In this document: in pieces, positions 14,152-23,037 of the stretch
Numbering within the stretch: position 1 is the stretch's first letter
How the letters are laid out: every line of letters begins with the position of its first letter
Assembly (NCBI RefSeq): GCF_003751605.1
Contig: NZ_RJVJ01000001.1
Coordinates: forward strand, 2,418,001-2,482,000
Origin: Kitasatospora cineracea
GTDB taxonomy: Bacteria; Actinomycetota; Actinomycetes; Streptomycetales; Streptomycetaceae
Reading direction: 5' to 3'
Length of the DNA stretch: 64,000 bases
Made by a program: the position numbers and the translations under genes
The notes under the pieces: generated by a model
What the model saw: only the letters and a program-made list of their open reading frames with translations
What the model was told of the DNA's origin: nothing
The model's database searches: none

Positions 14152-16716
14152 ATGCTGCTCAAGACCTCGCTGCGGAGCTTCTTCGCCCACAAGTGGCGCC
14201 TGGTGCTCTCCCTGCTCGCCGTGGTGCTCTCGGTCGCCTTCGTGGCCGGCACCCTGGTCTTCTACAACACCGCCACCAGCACCTTCGACAAGCTGTTCGC
14301 GGCCACCGCCTCCGACCTCTCGGTCGCCAAGGCCAAGGACGAGATGGCCCAGCGCGGCGGCCCCGCCGCGATCCCCACCATCCCGGTCGGCACCCCGGCG
14401 AAGCTCGCCGCCGAGCCCGGCGTCAAGGCCGCCCTCGGCCAGGTCATGGTCTCCACCGCCGTCCTGGTCGACCCGGCCACCAACAAGCTGGTCGGCCCGA
14501 CCACCGGCGCCCCCACCCTGACCGGCAACTGGACGGACACCCCGCGCAACTCGGTCGACGTCACCTCCGGCCACGTCCCGCAGGGCGCCGACCAGATCGT
14601 GCTGGACGCCGACACCGCCAAGAAGTCCGGCCTCGGCCTGGGCGCCCGGCTGCGGGTCATCACCGACAGCGGCGACCACGACTTCACCATCTCCGGCATC
14701 GCCACCTTCCGCACCACCAACCCCGGCGCCGCCCTCGCCTTCCTGGACACCCCCACCGCCCAGCAGGTGCTGCTCGGCACCGAGGCGTACACCTCGGTCG
14801 AGGTGTTCGGCGACGGCAGCCGCAGCGACGAGCAGCTGAAGGCCGCCGCGCTGGCCGACCTCGGCAGCGGCTTCCAGGCCAAGACCGCCGCCGAGCAGCA
14901 GCAGGAGAACGCCGACGACGTCGGCTCCTTCCTCGACTTCATGAAGTACGCGATGCTCGGCTTCGCCGTCCTGGCGGCCGGCGTCGGCGGCTTCCTGATC
15001 GTCAACACCTTCTCCATGCTGGTCACCCAGCGGACCAGGGAGATCGGCCTGCTGCGCGCCATCGGCGGCAGCCGCTCCCAGGTCAACCGCTCGGTGCTGA
15101 CCGAGGGCCTGATCCTCGGCGTGCTCGGCTCCACCCTCGGCATCGGCGCCGGCCTCGGCCTGGCGCTCGGCCTGATCCAGCTGATGAAGGCCGCCGGGAT
15201 GAACCTGGACGCCACCTCGCTGGACGTCACCTGGACGGTGCCCGCCGTGTCGTACGCGGTCGGCGTGCTGGTGACGCTGTTCGCGGCGTTCGTGCCGGCC
15301 CGCCGCGCCTCCCGGATCACCCCGATGGCCGCGCTGCTCGACCACGCGGCCCCGCCCGAGCCCCGGGCCAACCGGATCCGGGTCGCGGTCGGCGCCCTGG
15401 TCACGGTGCTCGGCGCCGCCGCCCTGGTGCTGGCCGGCACCTCCACCGGCTCCACCGGCGGGATGCTGATCGGCCTCGGCGTGCTCGCCACCCTGGTCGG
15501 CGCCGTGGTGCTCGGTCCGCTGCTGGTCTCCGGCCTGCTCCGGCTGCTCGGCGGCGCGCTGCCCGCCCTGTTCGGCCCGGCCGGCCGCCTCGCCCAGCGG
15601 AACGTGATGCGCAACCCGCGGCGCACCGGCTCCACCGCCGCCGCCCTGATGATCGGCCTGGCCGTGGTGATCGGCGCCTCCGTGGTCACCTCCTCCATGG
15701 TCACCTCGGCCACCGCCCAGATCGACAAGTCCGTCGGCGCCGACTACATCGTGGCCGGCGGCCGCACCGGCCTCACCCCGGCCATGGCCGACGCGGTCGG
15801 GCACACCGCGGGCATCGACCACATCACCCGGCAGAAGTCCGTCCCGGCGGACCTCACCACCCCCGACGGCACCCGCACCGAGACCGAACTGGTCGCCGCC
15901 GACCCGAGCTTCACCCGGGACTTCCGGCTGCCGCTCGCCGCCGGCACCGCCGAGGGCGTCTTCGCCGAACCCGGCGGCCTCTCGGTCGACCAGAAGTTCG
16001 CCGACGCGCACCACCTGAAGGTCGGCGACCCGATCACCGTCGGCTACGACAAGGGCCGCACCCAGACCCTCAAGGTCGCCGCCGTCCTGAAGACCGGCAA
16101 CCAGCTCTTCGACGGCAACTTCTTCACCGGCATCCCCACCGTCTCCGCCGCGCTCGGCGGCGAACTGCCCGCGGACTCCGCGGTGTTCGCCGGCGCCTCG
16201 GCCGGCGCCGACAAGGCCGAGGTGCTCACCGCCCTGCAGAAGTCCCTGGAGGGCTACCCGCAGCTGACGGTCAAGGACCAGGCCGGCTACAAGGAGATGA
16301 TCAAGTCCCAGGTCGACCAGCTGCTCTACATGGTCTACGGCCTGCTCGGCCTGACGATCGTGGTCGCCGTCCTCGGCGTGGTCAACACCCTGGCCCTGTC
16401 GGTGATCGAGCGGACCCGGGAGATCGGCCTGCTGCGCGCCATCGGCCTCTCCCGCCGCCAGCTGCGCCGGGTGGTCCGGCTCGAATCGGTGGTCATCGCC
16501 CTGTTCGGCGCCGTCCTCGGCACCGCGCTCGGCCTCTCCTGGGGCGTCACCGCCCGGTCCGTGCTGGCCGACCAGGGCCTGACCGCCCTGACGATCCCGA
16601 CCGGCACCGTGGCCGTGGTCCTGGCCGGCTCCGTGCTCATCGGCCTGATCGCCGCCCTCGTCCCGGCCTTCCGGGCCGCCCGGATGAACGTGCTGGCCGC
16701 CATCGCCTCCGACTGA
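14152..16716 (+). CDS. FtsX/MacB-type ABC transporter permease
   Basis: 854 residues with two copies of the FtsX domain. An N-terminal membrane helix (LVLSLLAVVLSVAFVAGTLV) precedes a large extracellular domain; then three helices (about 255-400) with TRTREIGLLRAIGGSRSQVN-type coupling sequence, a central pair of helices, a second helix (RTGSTAAALMIGLAVVIGAS), a second extracellular domain and three final helices with ERTREIGLLRAIGLSRRQLR. Such proteins usually work as mechanotransmission machines rather than classical importers. It pairs with the ATPase just upstream. Confidence 0.93.
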   Translation: MLLKTSLRSFFAHKWRLVLSLLAVVLSVAFVAGTLVFYNTATSTFDKLFAATASDLSVAKAKDEMAQRGGPAAIPTIPVGTPAKLAAEPGVKAALGQVMVSTAVLVDPATNKLVGPTTGAPTLTGNWTDTPRNSVDVTSGHVPQGADQIVLDADTAKKSGLGLGARLRVITDSGDHDFTISGIATFRTTNPGAALAFLDTPTAQQVLLGTEAYTSVEVFGDGSRSDEQLKAAALADLGSGFQAKTAAEQQQENADDVGSFLDFMKYAMLGFAVLAAGVGGFLIVNTFSMLVTQRTREIGLLRAIGGSRSQVNRSVLTEGLILGVLGSTLGIGAGLGLALGLIQLMKAAGMNLDATSLDVTWTVPAVSYAVGVLVTLFAAFVPARRASRITPMAALLDHAAPPEPRANRIRVAVGALVTVLGAAALVLAGTSTGSTGGMLIGLGVLATLVGAVVLGPLLVSGLLRLLGGALPALFGPAGRLAQRNVMRNPRRTGSTAAALMIGLAVVIGASVVTSSMVTSATAQIDKSVGADYIVAGGRTGLTPAMADAVGHTAGIDHITRQKSVPADLTTPDGTRTETELVAADPSFTRDFRLPLAAGTAEGVFAEPGGLSVDQKFADAHHLKVGDPITVGYDKGRTQTLKVAAVLKTGNQLFDGNFFTGIPTVSAALGGELPADSAVFAGASAGADKAEVLTALQKSLEGYPQLTVKDQAGYKEMIKSQVDQLLYMVYGLLGLTIVVAVLGVVNTLALSVIERTREIGLLRAIGLSRRQLRRVVRLESVVIALFGAVLGTALGLSWGVTARSVLADQGLTALTIPTGTVAVVLAGSVLIGLIAALVPAFRAARMNVLAAIASD

Positions 16717-16740
16717 CCCCGCCCCGACGGCGGGCCCGGC

Positions 16741-16770
16741 GGGCCGGAAGCGTTCCGACGCTTCCGGCCC
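16741..16770. terminator. Strong hairpin between convergent permease and LCP genes
   Basis: A perfect 12-bp inverted repeat (16741-16752 and 16759-16770) with a 6-base loop follows the permease stop by 24 bp and lies beyond the stop of the convergent LCP gene. Probable bidirectional terminator. Confidence 0.75.
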
Positions 16771-16825
16771 CGCCGCGTTCCCGGGGCCGGGCCGCGCCCT
16801 CGGGGCCGGGCCGCGCCCCCCGGGG

Positions 16826-18358
16826 TCAGGACGGGCAGCTGATCTCGCTGCCGCTCTCCGCACCGGCCACCGCCGTCGGCGACGCCGTCGGACCGGGCTT
16901 CTCGGGCGCCGCGGCCCGGGCGGCCGGGGCCGCCGAGGACGCCGCCGGGTCCGCCGGGGCCCGGTACCCGCTGCCCGCGACCACCTGGAAGGTCGGGCCC
17001 AGGCCCGGCACCGGATCGAGCTCGGCGTCGGGCAGCGCGGCGGCCAGGGTCTTCACCGACTCGTCCCAGCGCGGGTCGTAGCGGATCACCGTCCGGGTGG
17101 CGGCCGGCCCGTCGCCCGGGGCGTTGGACGGCGTGCCGGTGGTGGCGAAGCCCGCCTTGCGCAGCTCGGCGTCGACCCGGAAGCCCAGCCCCTGGACGCC
17201 CGCCCCGTTGAGCACCTGCACCCGGACCTGCGCCGGAGGAATCGTTCCGGCAACGGGCGAGGCGCTCGGCCCGGCGGCAGCGGCGGCGGACGGCGCGGCG
17301 GCCGCGGCCCCGGTGAGCGGCCGCCCGGCCCGGACCGCCTCGAACAGCGCCGCCGCGCCCTTCTCGTCCCACAGCACGGTGGAGCCCCAGCCCGGCACCT
17401 GGTGGTCCACCTCGGACAGCGGCACCGTGGCGAAGTCCGCGTCCGAGGCCGACAGGTCCTTCAACCGGCCCGCGAAGTCCAGCAGTTCGGCGTTGCCCAG
17501 CCCCTTGTCGACCTTCACCGAGCGCAGCACGGTGTCCAGCACCCCGGTGAGCTTCGCCGGGTCGAGCAGGGTCCCGCCGGAGGCGGCCCGGCGCAGCAGC
17601 TGGGCCAGGAACTTCTGCTGCCGGTGCATCCGCCCCAGGTCGGAGGACCCGTCCACGTGCCGGGCCCGGACGTAGCGCAGCGCCCCCGCCCCGTCCAGCC
17701 GGGTGGTGCCGGCCGGCAGGTCCAGGCCCGAGTAGTCGTCCTTGAGCGGCTTGGGCGTGCACACCTCGACGCCGCCCAGCGCGTCCACGGTGGAGACGAA
17801 GGCGAGGAAGTTCACCTCGACGTAGTGGTCGATCCGCAGCCCGGTGTTCTGCTCCACGGTGCGCACCGCCAGCGGCGCCCCGCCCATCCCGTACGCCGCG
17901 TTGATCTTGCCCTTGGCGGCGGCCACCTGCCTGCCGGTGGCGAGGTCCTGGTGCGCGGGGATGTCCACGTAGGAGTCGCGGGGGACGGAGACCACGGTGG
18001 CCCGGCCGCGGTCCGCGGACAGCTGCACGACCATCATGGTGTCGGTGCAGTGGCAGGACTCGCCGCCCGCGTGCAGCACGTCCTTGAGGGTGGACTCCGG
18101 GATGCCCGCGCGCTCGTCGGTGCCCACCACCAGGAAGGTCGACGCCCCGTCGTCGGCCGGCCGGTCGGGGCCGCCGCCGATCGCGTCCACCCGGTCGAGC
18201 GAGGCGCCGACGCCGTTCAGCACCGCCCACCCGCCGCACGAGGTGGCCAGCACCGCGAAGGAGAGCGTGCCCGCCGCCCAGCGCCCCCACCTCCGGCGGC
18301 CGGGCCGCCGCCTCCGGGCCGGTGCGGACAGGCGGGCGGGCTGGCGCTGGTGGGGCAT
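16826..18358 (-). CDS. LCP family transferase with C-terminal LytR_C domain
   Basis: 510 residues from ATG 18358: a basic N-terminus, membrane segment (WAAGTLSFAVLATSCGGWAV), LCP domain (TDTMMVVQLSADRGRATVVS, VPRDSYVDIPAHQD, KGKINAAYGMGG, LRIDHYVEVNFLAF, RMHRQQKFLAQLL), then a Ser/Ala/Pro linker and a LytR_C domain starting VRVQVLNGAGVQGLGFRVDA. A longer start at ATG 18367 is unlikely because a -10 box TAGCAT (minus strand, 18371-18366) overlaps it and sits exactly seven bases before ATG 18358. The two cysteines in AVCTPKP-like and GESCHCTD segments could form a disulfide. Confidence 0.92.
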   Translation of the reverse strand: MPHQRQPARLSAPARRRRPGRRRWGRWAAGTLSFAVLATSCGGWAVLNGVGASLDRVDAIGGGPDRPADDGASTFLVVGTDERAGIPESTLKDVLHAGGESCHCTDTMMVVQLSADRGRATVVSVPRDSYVDIPAHQDLATGRQVAAAKGKINAAYGMGGAPLAVRTVEQNTGLRIDHYVEVNFLAFVSTVDALGGVEVCTPKPLKDDYSGLDLPAGTTRLDGAGALRYVRARHVDGSSDLGRMHRQQKFLAQLLRRAASGGTLLDPAKLTGVLDTVLRSVKVDKGLGNAELLDFAGRLKDLSASDADFATVPLSEVDHQVPGWGSTVLWDEKGAAALFEAVRAGRPLTGAAAAAPSAAAAAGPSASPVAGTIPPAQVRVQVLNGAGVQGLGFRVDAELRKAGFATTGTPSNAPGDGPAATRTVIRYDPRWDESVKTLAAALPDAELDPVPGLGPTFQVVAGSGYRAPADPAASSAAPAARAAAPEKPGPTASPTAVAGAESGSEISCPS

Positions 18359-18365
18359 CTTCCGC

Positions 18366-18371
18366 ATGCTA
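18366..18371 (-). promoter_or_regulatory. -10 box (TAGCAT) deciding the LCP start
   Basis: Reading the minus strand, TAGCAT is followed by seven bases and ATG 18358. This leaderless geometry selects the shorter start of the LCP gene. Confidence 0.55.
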
Positions 18372-18448
18372 GGCGGGCCGGCCCGACCCGCCCGGACGGC
18401 GCGCCGGACGGGGGAGGACCCCGTCTGACAAGCGCGGTCCGACGCCGG

Positions 18449-18454
18449 TACGCT
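18449..18454 (+). promoter_or_regulatory. -10 box (TACGCT) of the glycosyltransferase gene
   Basis: TACGCT lies eight bases before ATG 18463, giving a nearly leaderless transcript. No ribosome binding site is visible in between. Confidence 0.5.
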
Positions 18455-18462
18455 CGGGCACG

Positions 18463-19503
18463 ATGAACACCAAGGCTGCTGAGGAGCTGCCGGCGGTCTC
18501 CGTGATCATGCCGGTGCTCAACGAGGAACGTCACCTGCGCACCGCCGTCCGCCGCATCCTGGAGCAGGAGTACGCCGGTGAGCTGGAGGTGGTGATCGCC
18601 CTGGGCCCGTCCGCGGACCGGACCGACGCGATCGCCGCCGAACTCGCCGCCGAGGACCCGCGGGTGCGCACCGTCCCCAATCCGACCGGCCGCACCCCGG
18701 CCGGCCTGAACGCGGCGATCCGGGCCAGCCGCCACCCCGTGGTGGTCCGGGTCGACGGCCACGGACTGCTGACGCCCGGTTACATCGCCACCGCCGTCCG
18801 CCTGCTCGACGAGATGGACGCCGCCAACGTCGGCGGCATCATGCACGCCGAGGGCGAGACCGACTGGGAGCACGCCGTCGCCGCCGCGATGACCTCGAAG
18901 ATCGGCGTCGGCAACGCGGCCTTCCACACCGGCGGCCTGGCCGGCCCCGCCGAGACGGTCTACCTCGGGGCGTTCCGCCGCGAGGTGCTGGAGCAGCAGG
19001 GCGGCTACAACGAGGAGTTCATCCGGGCCCAGGACTGGGAGCTCAACTACCGCATCCGCCAGGCCGGCGGCCTGGTCTGGTTCACCCCGCAGCTCCAGGT
19101 CACCTACCGGCCGCGGCCGAGCGTGCGCGCGCTGGCCAAGCAGTACAAGGACTACGGTCGTTGGCGCCGGGTGGTCACCCGCTACCACCGCGGCTCGGTC
19201 AACCTGCGCTACCTGGCCCCGCCGACCGCCCTGCTCGCCGTGCTGGCCGGCCTGGTGCTCGGCGCCGCGCTGCACCCGGCGTTCCTGCTGCTGCCGGCCG
19301 GCTACGCCGCGGCGATCGTCCTCGGCAGCCTGCGCAGCACCGGGCTGTCGTCCAAGCAGCACCTGCTGCTCCCGCTGGCCCTCGGCACCATGCACATGAG
19401 CTGGGGCTTCGGCTTCCTCACCTCCCCGCGCCGGCTGGCCCGCACGGTGATCGCCTCCACCGCGCCCGCCCCGATCGACCCGAAGCCCACCCCCACCCCC
19501 TGA
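18463..19503 (+). CDS. Family 2 glycosyltransferase (ExoA-like)
   Basis: 346 residues with a GT-A fold: VSVIMPVLNEERHLRTAVRR, the nucleotide-binding aspartates in VVRVDGHGLLTPGYI, and the acceptor motif AQDWELNYRIRQAG (ED/QDW-type). It resembles ExoA-type succinoglycan glucosyltransferases. The C-terminal 90 residues hold hydrophobic helices (PPTALLAVLAGLVLGAAL and neighbours), so it is probably membrane-attached and acts on a lipid-linked sugar. It shares a divergent promoter region with an LCP gene and is followed by a hexapeptide acyltransferase, which suggests the three modify or export the same glycopolymer. Confidence 0.9.
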   Translation: MNTKAAEELPAVSVIMPVLNEERHLRTAVRRILEQEYAGELEVVIALGPSADRTDAIAAELAAEDPRVRTVPNPTGRTPAGLNAAIRASRHPVVVRVDGHGLLTPGYIATAVRLLDEMDAANVGGIMHAEGETDWEHAVAAAMTSKIGVGNAAFHTGGLAGPAETVYLGAFRREVLEQQGGYNEEFIRAQDWELNYRIRQAGGLVWFTPQLQVTYRPRPSVRALAKQYKDYGRWRRVVTRYHRGSVNLRYLAPPTALLAVLAGLVLGAALHPAFLLLPAGYAAAIVLGSLRSTGLSSKQHLLLPLALGTMHMSWGFGFLTSPRRLARTVIASTAPAPIDPKPTPTP

Positions 19504-19514
19504 CGGGGCGTCGA

Positions 19515-19548
19515 GGACGGTCCCCGGAACCCCGGACGGGGACCGTCC
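19515..19548 (+). terminator. Terminator hairpin after the glycosyltransferase gene
   Basis: A perfect 11-bp inverted repeat (19515-19525 and 19538-19548) with a 12-base loop begins 12 bp after the stop codon and ends 8 bp before the -10 box of the next gene. Confidence 0.65.
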
Positions 19549-19556
19549 CCCCGCAC

Positions 19557-19562
19557 TAGGCT
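19557..19562 (+). promoter_or_regulatory. -10 box (TAGGCT), leaderless promoter of the hexapeptide transferase
   Basis: TAGGCT is followed by six bases and ATG 19569, with no ribosome binding site in between, so the transcript is probably leaderless. Confidence 0.55.
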
Positions 19563-19568
19563 CGCGCC

Positions 19569-20174
19569 ATGACGAGCAGCGCCCCCCGGATCGAGGCCAC
19601 CGCCGACGTCGACCCGCGCGCCACCATCGGCCCCGGCAGCACCGTCTGGCACCTCGCCCAGGTCCGCGAGGACGCCGAGATCGGCGCCGAGTGCATCATC
19701 GGCCGCGGCGCGTACGTCGGCCCCGGCGTGAAGCTCGGCGACCGCGTCAAACTGCAGAACCACGCCCTGGTGTACGAGCCGGCGGTGCTGGAGGACGGCG
19801 TCTTCGTCGGTCCCGCCGCCGTCCTCACCAACGACCTCTACCCGCGCTCGGTCGACCCCGACGGCCGGCTCAAGCGCGGCGAGGACTGGCAGGCCCGCGG
19901 CGTCACGCTGCGCGAGGGCTGCTCCGTCGGCGGCCGGGCGGTCCTGGTGGCCGGCGTCACCGTGGGCCGCTGGGCGCTGATCGCGGCCGGCGCCGTGGTC
20001 CACCGGGACGTCCCCGACCACGCGTTGATGGCGGGCGTCCCGGCCCGCCGGATCAAGTGGGTCGGCCGGGCCGGCGAGCCGCTCACCCCCGCTGCCCCCG
20101 GCCGCTGGCGCTGCCCGCGCACCGGCGAGACCTACACCGAGACGGCCCCGGAGACGCTGGTCCTGGACGCCTGA
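19569..20174 (+). CDS. Hexapeptide-repeat acyltransferase (WbbJ/WlbB-like)
   Basis: A 201-residue left-handed beta-helix protein. Hexapeptide turns begin at IEATADVDPRATIGPGSTVW and continue through IGAECIIGRGAYVGPGVKLG and LREGCSVGGRAVLVAGVTVG. The asparagine/histidine-rich KLQNHALVYEPAVLEDGVFV matches the active site of UDP-sugar N-acetyltransferases (WlbB/PglD relatives). The C-terminus holds CPRTGETY, similar to extensions seen in this group. It probably acetylates an amino sugar used in envelope glycans. It converges on an LCP gene with only 17 bp between stops. Confidence 0.88.
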   Translation: MTSSAPRIEATADVDPRATIGPGSTVWHLAQVREDAEIGAECIIGRGAYVGPGVKLGDRVKLQNHALVYEPAVLEDGVFVGPAAVLTNDLYPRSVDPDGRLKRGEDWQARGVTLREGCSVGGRAVLVAGVTVGRWALIAAGAVVHRDVPDHALMAGVPARRIKWVGRAGEPLTPAAPGRWRCPRTGETYTETAPETLVLDA

Positions 20175-20191
20175 GAGCCAGGCCGGAGCCG

Positions 20192-21931
20192 CTACTTCGC
20201 CTTCGCCGCACAGACGTTGGTGTCGTCGGCCTGCACCCGCTGGATGTCCTTGGGCGCCTCGGTCGGCGGCGCCGACGCCGTGCCGCCCGCCCCGGTGAAG
20301 TCCTTGCCGAGCACGACGACCACGCCGTCCTTCGCACCGAGCCGGCTGCCGGGCTGCACCGCCGTCGCGGGCAGGCCGAGGGCCGCGGCGACGGCCTGCG
20401 CCTCGTCCTCGTGCCCGGCCGGGTAGGTGACCGCGCTGGTCGCCGCCGCGTCCGCGTTGTTGCCCACGACGGCCAGCGCGAAGCCCTTGCCCTGGAGGGC
20501 GGTGGCGGCCTTGCCGGCCTGGCCGGAGGCGCCGCTGCCGTTGCGGACGGTGACCTTGACGCCGGCCGCGTCGACCTGGGGCGCGGCGGGCGCGGAGGAG
20601 GCCGGCGCGGAGGGTTCGGCGGGGGCGGTCTCCTGCTGCGGGACGTCGGTCAGCGAGCGGTCCGCGGCGATCATGGCGAACAGCTGCTGGGCGTCGTTCG
20701 GCTTGAGGGCCAGCCGGTTGTCGTCCACCGGGTCGTCGATCACCGGCACCGTGGTGAAGGTGATGTTCTTGGTGTCGATCCGGGAGATGTCGAGCGCCAG
20801 GTCCTTCAGCTTGTTGACGCTGCCGATCCCGTCGTCGACGGTCAGCGCCTTGGTGGCGGCGTCGGCCAGGTCCCACAGCTTGGCGGGGTTGGTCAGGGTG
20901 TCGCTGCTCTTCATCTTGCGGATCATCGAGGAGATGAACTGCTGCTGCAGCGGGATCCGGGTCAGGTCGCCGCCGAGGCCCACCGCGTGCCGGGTGCGGA
21001 CGAAGGCCAGCGCCTCCTCGCCCTGCACCACGTGCCGGCCCGCGGTCATCTTCAGGTGCGAGTACGGGTCGTTGATGTCGGTCGAGGCGCACACCTCGAC
21101 ACCGCCGACGGCGGTCGAAAGGGTCTTCACCGCTTCGAAGTTGACCATCATGAAGTGGTTGATCCGGACGCCGGTCAGCTTCTCGACGGTCTTCCAGGTG
21201 CAGCCGGGGTCGCGGCCGTCCTGGCCCAGGCTGGTGTTGAACATCGCCCGGGCCTCGCCGGGGATGCTCTTGTCGCCGGCCTTGCAGTCCGGGACGGTCA
21301 CCATCAGGTCGCGCGGGATGGACAGCACCGTCGCGTTGGAGCGGTCCTTGGAGATGTGGAACAGCAGCGTGGTGTCCGCGTGCCCGGCCGAGCCCTCGTC
21401 GCCGTACTCGCGGCCGAGGCCGACCCGGCTGTCGGTGCCGATCACCAGGATGTTCAGCGCGTCGGTCGCCTGCGGGCGCTCCGACTCCTCGCCGACCTCG
21501 ACCTTCACCGAGGAGATGTTGTTGTTGAAGTGCTGGTAGACGTAGTACGCGCCGCCGCAGCCCGCGACCAGCACCAGGCCCAGCGAACCCGCGGTCCACT
21601 TCAGCACCCGCCGCCCGCGCGAGGAGCGGCCCTTGCGCCGCGCCGCCCGTCCGCCGGGCACCGCCGTCGCGCCCCGGGCCCGCCGACCGCCGCCGACCGG
21701 CGCCGCCGCGGCGGCGTCCGCCGCCGGGGTCCGCCGGGCGCCCTGCGGGCGCGGCGCGGCACTGCGGGAACGCGCGGCGGGAGCGGGACGAGCGGCGGGA
21801 GCGGGACGGCCCGCGTCCAGGTCGAGCCGGAACTCGCCGGTCTCCGGATCGAGCACCCACTGGTCGGCGGGGTCGACGCCCGGCGTGGTCGAGTCCGCCG
21901 AGTCGCCCCGGTTCCGGTGTCCGCTGTTCAT
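20192..21931 (-). CDS. LCP family transferase with LytR_C domain
   Basis: 579 residues from ATG 21931. The N-terminal ~110 residues are cytoplasmic, opening with acidic residues (PETGEFRLDLDAGRPAPAA) and then Ala/Pro/Arg-rich. A membrane segment (WTAGSLGLVLVAGCGGAYYV) leads to the LCP domain with ADTTLLFHISKDRSNATVLS, IPRDLMVTVPDCKAGD, VRINHFMMVNFEAV and RIPLQQQFISSM, and a C-terminal LytR_C domain from about residue 465 (VKVTVRNGSGASGQAGKAAT). The start is fixed by a -10 box TAGGGT (minus strand, 21944-21939) seven bases upstream; an extension to 22066 would overlap this promoter. Fourth LCP protein in the window. Confidence 0.92.
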   Translation of the reverse strand: MNSGHRNRGDSADSTTPGVDPADQWVLDPETGEFRLDLDAGRPAPAARPAPAARSRSAAPRPQGARRTPAADAAAAAPVGGGRRARGATAVPGGRAARRKGRSSRGRRVLKWTAGSLGLVLVAGCGGAYYVYQHFNNNISSVKVEVGEESERPQATDALNILVIGTDSRVGLGREYGDEGSAGHADTTLLFHISKDRSNATVLSIPRDLMVTVPDCKAGDKSIPGEARAMFNTSLGQDGRDPGCTWKTVEKLTGVRINHFMMVNFEAVKTLSTAVGGVEVCASTDINDPYSHLKMTAGRHVVQGEEALAFVRTRHAVGLGGDLTRIPLQQQFISSMIRKMKSSDTLTNPAKLWDLADAATKALTVDDGIGSVNKLKDLALDISRIDTKNITFTTVPVIDDPVDDNRLALKPNDAQQLFAMIAADRSLTDVPQQETAPAEPSAPASSAPAAPQVDAAGVKVTVRNGSGASGQAGKAATALQGKGFALAVVGNNADAAATSAVTYPAGHEDEAQAVAAALGLPATAVQPGSRLGAKDGVVVVLGKDFTGAGGTASAPPTEAPKDIQRVQADDTNVCAAKAK

Positions 21932-21938
21932 CCCGGAC

Positions 21939-21944
21939 ACCCTA
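21939..21944 (-). promoter_or_regulatory. -10 box (TAGGGT), leaderless promoter of the LCP gene
   Basis: On the minus strand TAGGGT is followed by seven bases and then ATG 21931, so transcription should begin at the start codon. Confidence 0.55.
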
Positions 21945-22014
21945 GACGAGCCTGACCGCGAAACCGTCCACGATGTGATACCCGTCACCCGACGAAACGG
22001 CGGAAAACGGCGGC

Positions 22015-22056
22015 GGCGCGCCCCGTCCGGCCGGTTCCGCCGGACGGGAGCGCGCC
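22015..22056 (-). terminator. Long terminator hairpin after the TIGR03089 gene
   Basis: Arms 22022-22031 and 22039-22048 form 10 perfect pairs around a 7-base loop; with one bulged A (22049) the stem extends 7 further pairs to 22015/22056. It lies downstream of the stop of the minus-strand TIGR03089 gene. Confidence 0.65.
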
Positions 22057-22113
22057 GTCGCCGCACTCCACTGCCATCGCCCCAGGACTACCCGCCCCGG
22101 CGGGCCGGGCCCG

Positions 22114-22902
22114 TCACCCGAGACGCAGAGTCACCCGTTCGGAGTCGATCCGGCTCTGCCACTGATCCTCCGTCAACTGCCCGGAGTTGCGGCACAGGAC
22201 GACCGACGCGCCCACCGCCAGCGGCGCCAGCAGGCCCGCCTCCAGGCCCGTCCAGTCGTCGAAGGACAGCGTCGAGAGAACCCGGCTCCCGCTGTCCAGG
22301 CCCAGCCGGGCGGCGCCCTCCCGGGCCAGCGCCACGGCCTGCTCGCCGGTCAGCTTCAGCGGCAGCCCGTCCACCACCGTCTCCAGCGCCACCGCCTGCG
22401 GGTCCACCGGCGAGTACGGGGCGAACCGGTCGCCCTGCCCGGGCACCTCCGCCGCGTAGTCCAGGAACCCGTCCGGCCGCTGCGGGAACCGGCCGCCCAG
22501 CGGGCGCAGCGCCAGCGCCACCCGCTCGCCCGGGCACTCCTGCGCGGCCGCCAGCCCGTCCGGCCCGGAGACCACCAGCTCGGCGTCCTTCGGCTCGCCC
22601 TGCGGCACCGCCACCACGCCCACCGACCAGCAGGCCAGCAGCCACACGGCGCTCTGCCAGTGGGCCGGCAGCAGCAGCGCCGCCCGGTCGTCCGGCGAGG
22701 CGTTCAACTCGTCCTGCAGCAGGTTGGCCGTCTTGGCCACCCAGTTGTCGAACGTCTTCGCCGACAACTCCACCCGTTCCCCGGTCGAGTCGTCGTAGAA
22801 GGTCACCAACGGGCGGGACGGGTCGGCAGCGGACCCCGGGCGCAGGAAGGCCTGCAGCAGCTCGGCGGGGGTGCGGGCGTCGGCAGCGAAAGGCGCAGTC
22901 AT
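22114..22902 (-). CDS. TIGR03089 family protein (AMP-ligase-like N-terminal domain)
   Basis: 262 residues resembling the N-terminal half of acyl-adenylating enzymes: RPLVTFYDDSTGERVELSAK, TFDNWVAKTANLLQDEL, DRAALLLPAHWQSAVWLLAC and SVGVVAVPQGEPKDAELVVS. The ATP-binding TSGTTGxPK motif and the C-terminal lid domain are missing, so it is unlikely to form adenylates. This matches the uncharacterised actinobacterial TIGR03089 family in size and composition. A -10 box TAGGCT (minus strand, 22918-22913) lies ten bases before ATG 22902. Function unknown. Confidence 0.82.
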   Translation of the reverse strand: MTAPFAADARTPAELLQAFLRPGSAADPSRPLVTFYDDSTGERVELSAKTFDNWVAKTANLLQDELNASPDDRAALLLPAHWQSAVWLLACWSVGVVAVPQGEPKDAELVVSGPDGLAAAQECPGERVALALRPLGGRFPQRPDGFLDYAAEVPGQGDRFAPYSPVDPQAVALETVVDGLPLKLTGEQAVALAREGAARLGLDSGSRVLSTLSFDDWTGLEAGLLAPLAVGASVVLCRNSGQLTEDQWQSRIDSERVTLRLG

Positions 22903-23037
22903 GGTGCACCCCAGCCTACGTCCTGCCCCCCGCCGGACGGGAGGGTGCCCGGCCCGCCGGAGGGCCGCGTCGCGTTACGCTCGCCCCTGCCCGCACCCGG
23001 CCCCCGCGGCCCCCGCCCGAACCCCGAGGACGTCCCG

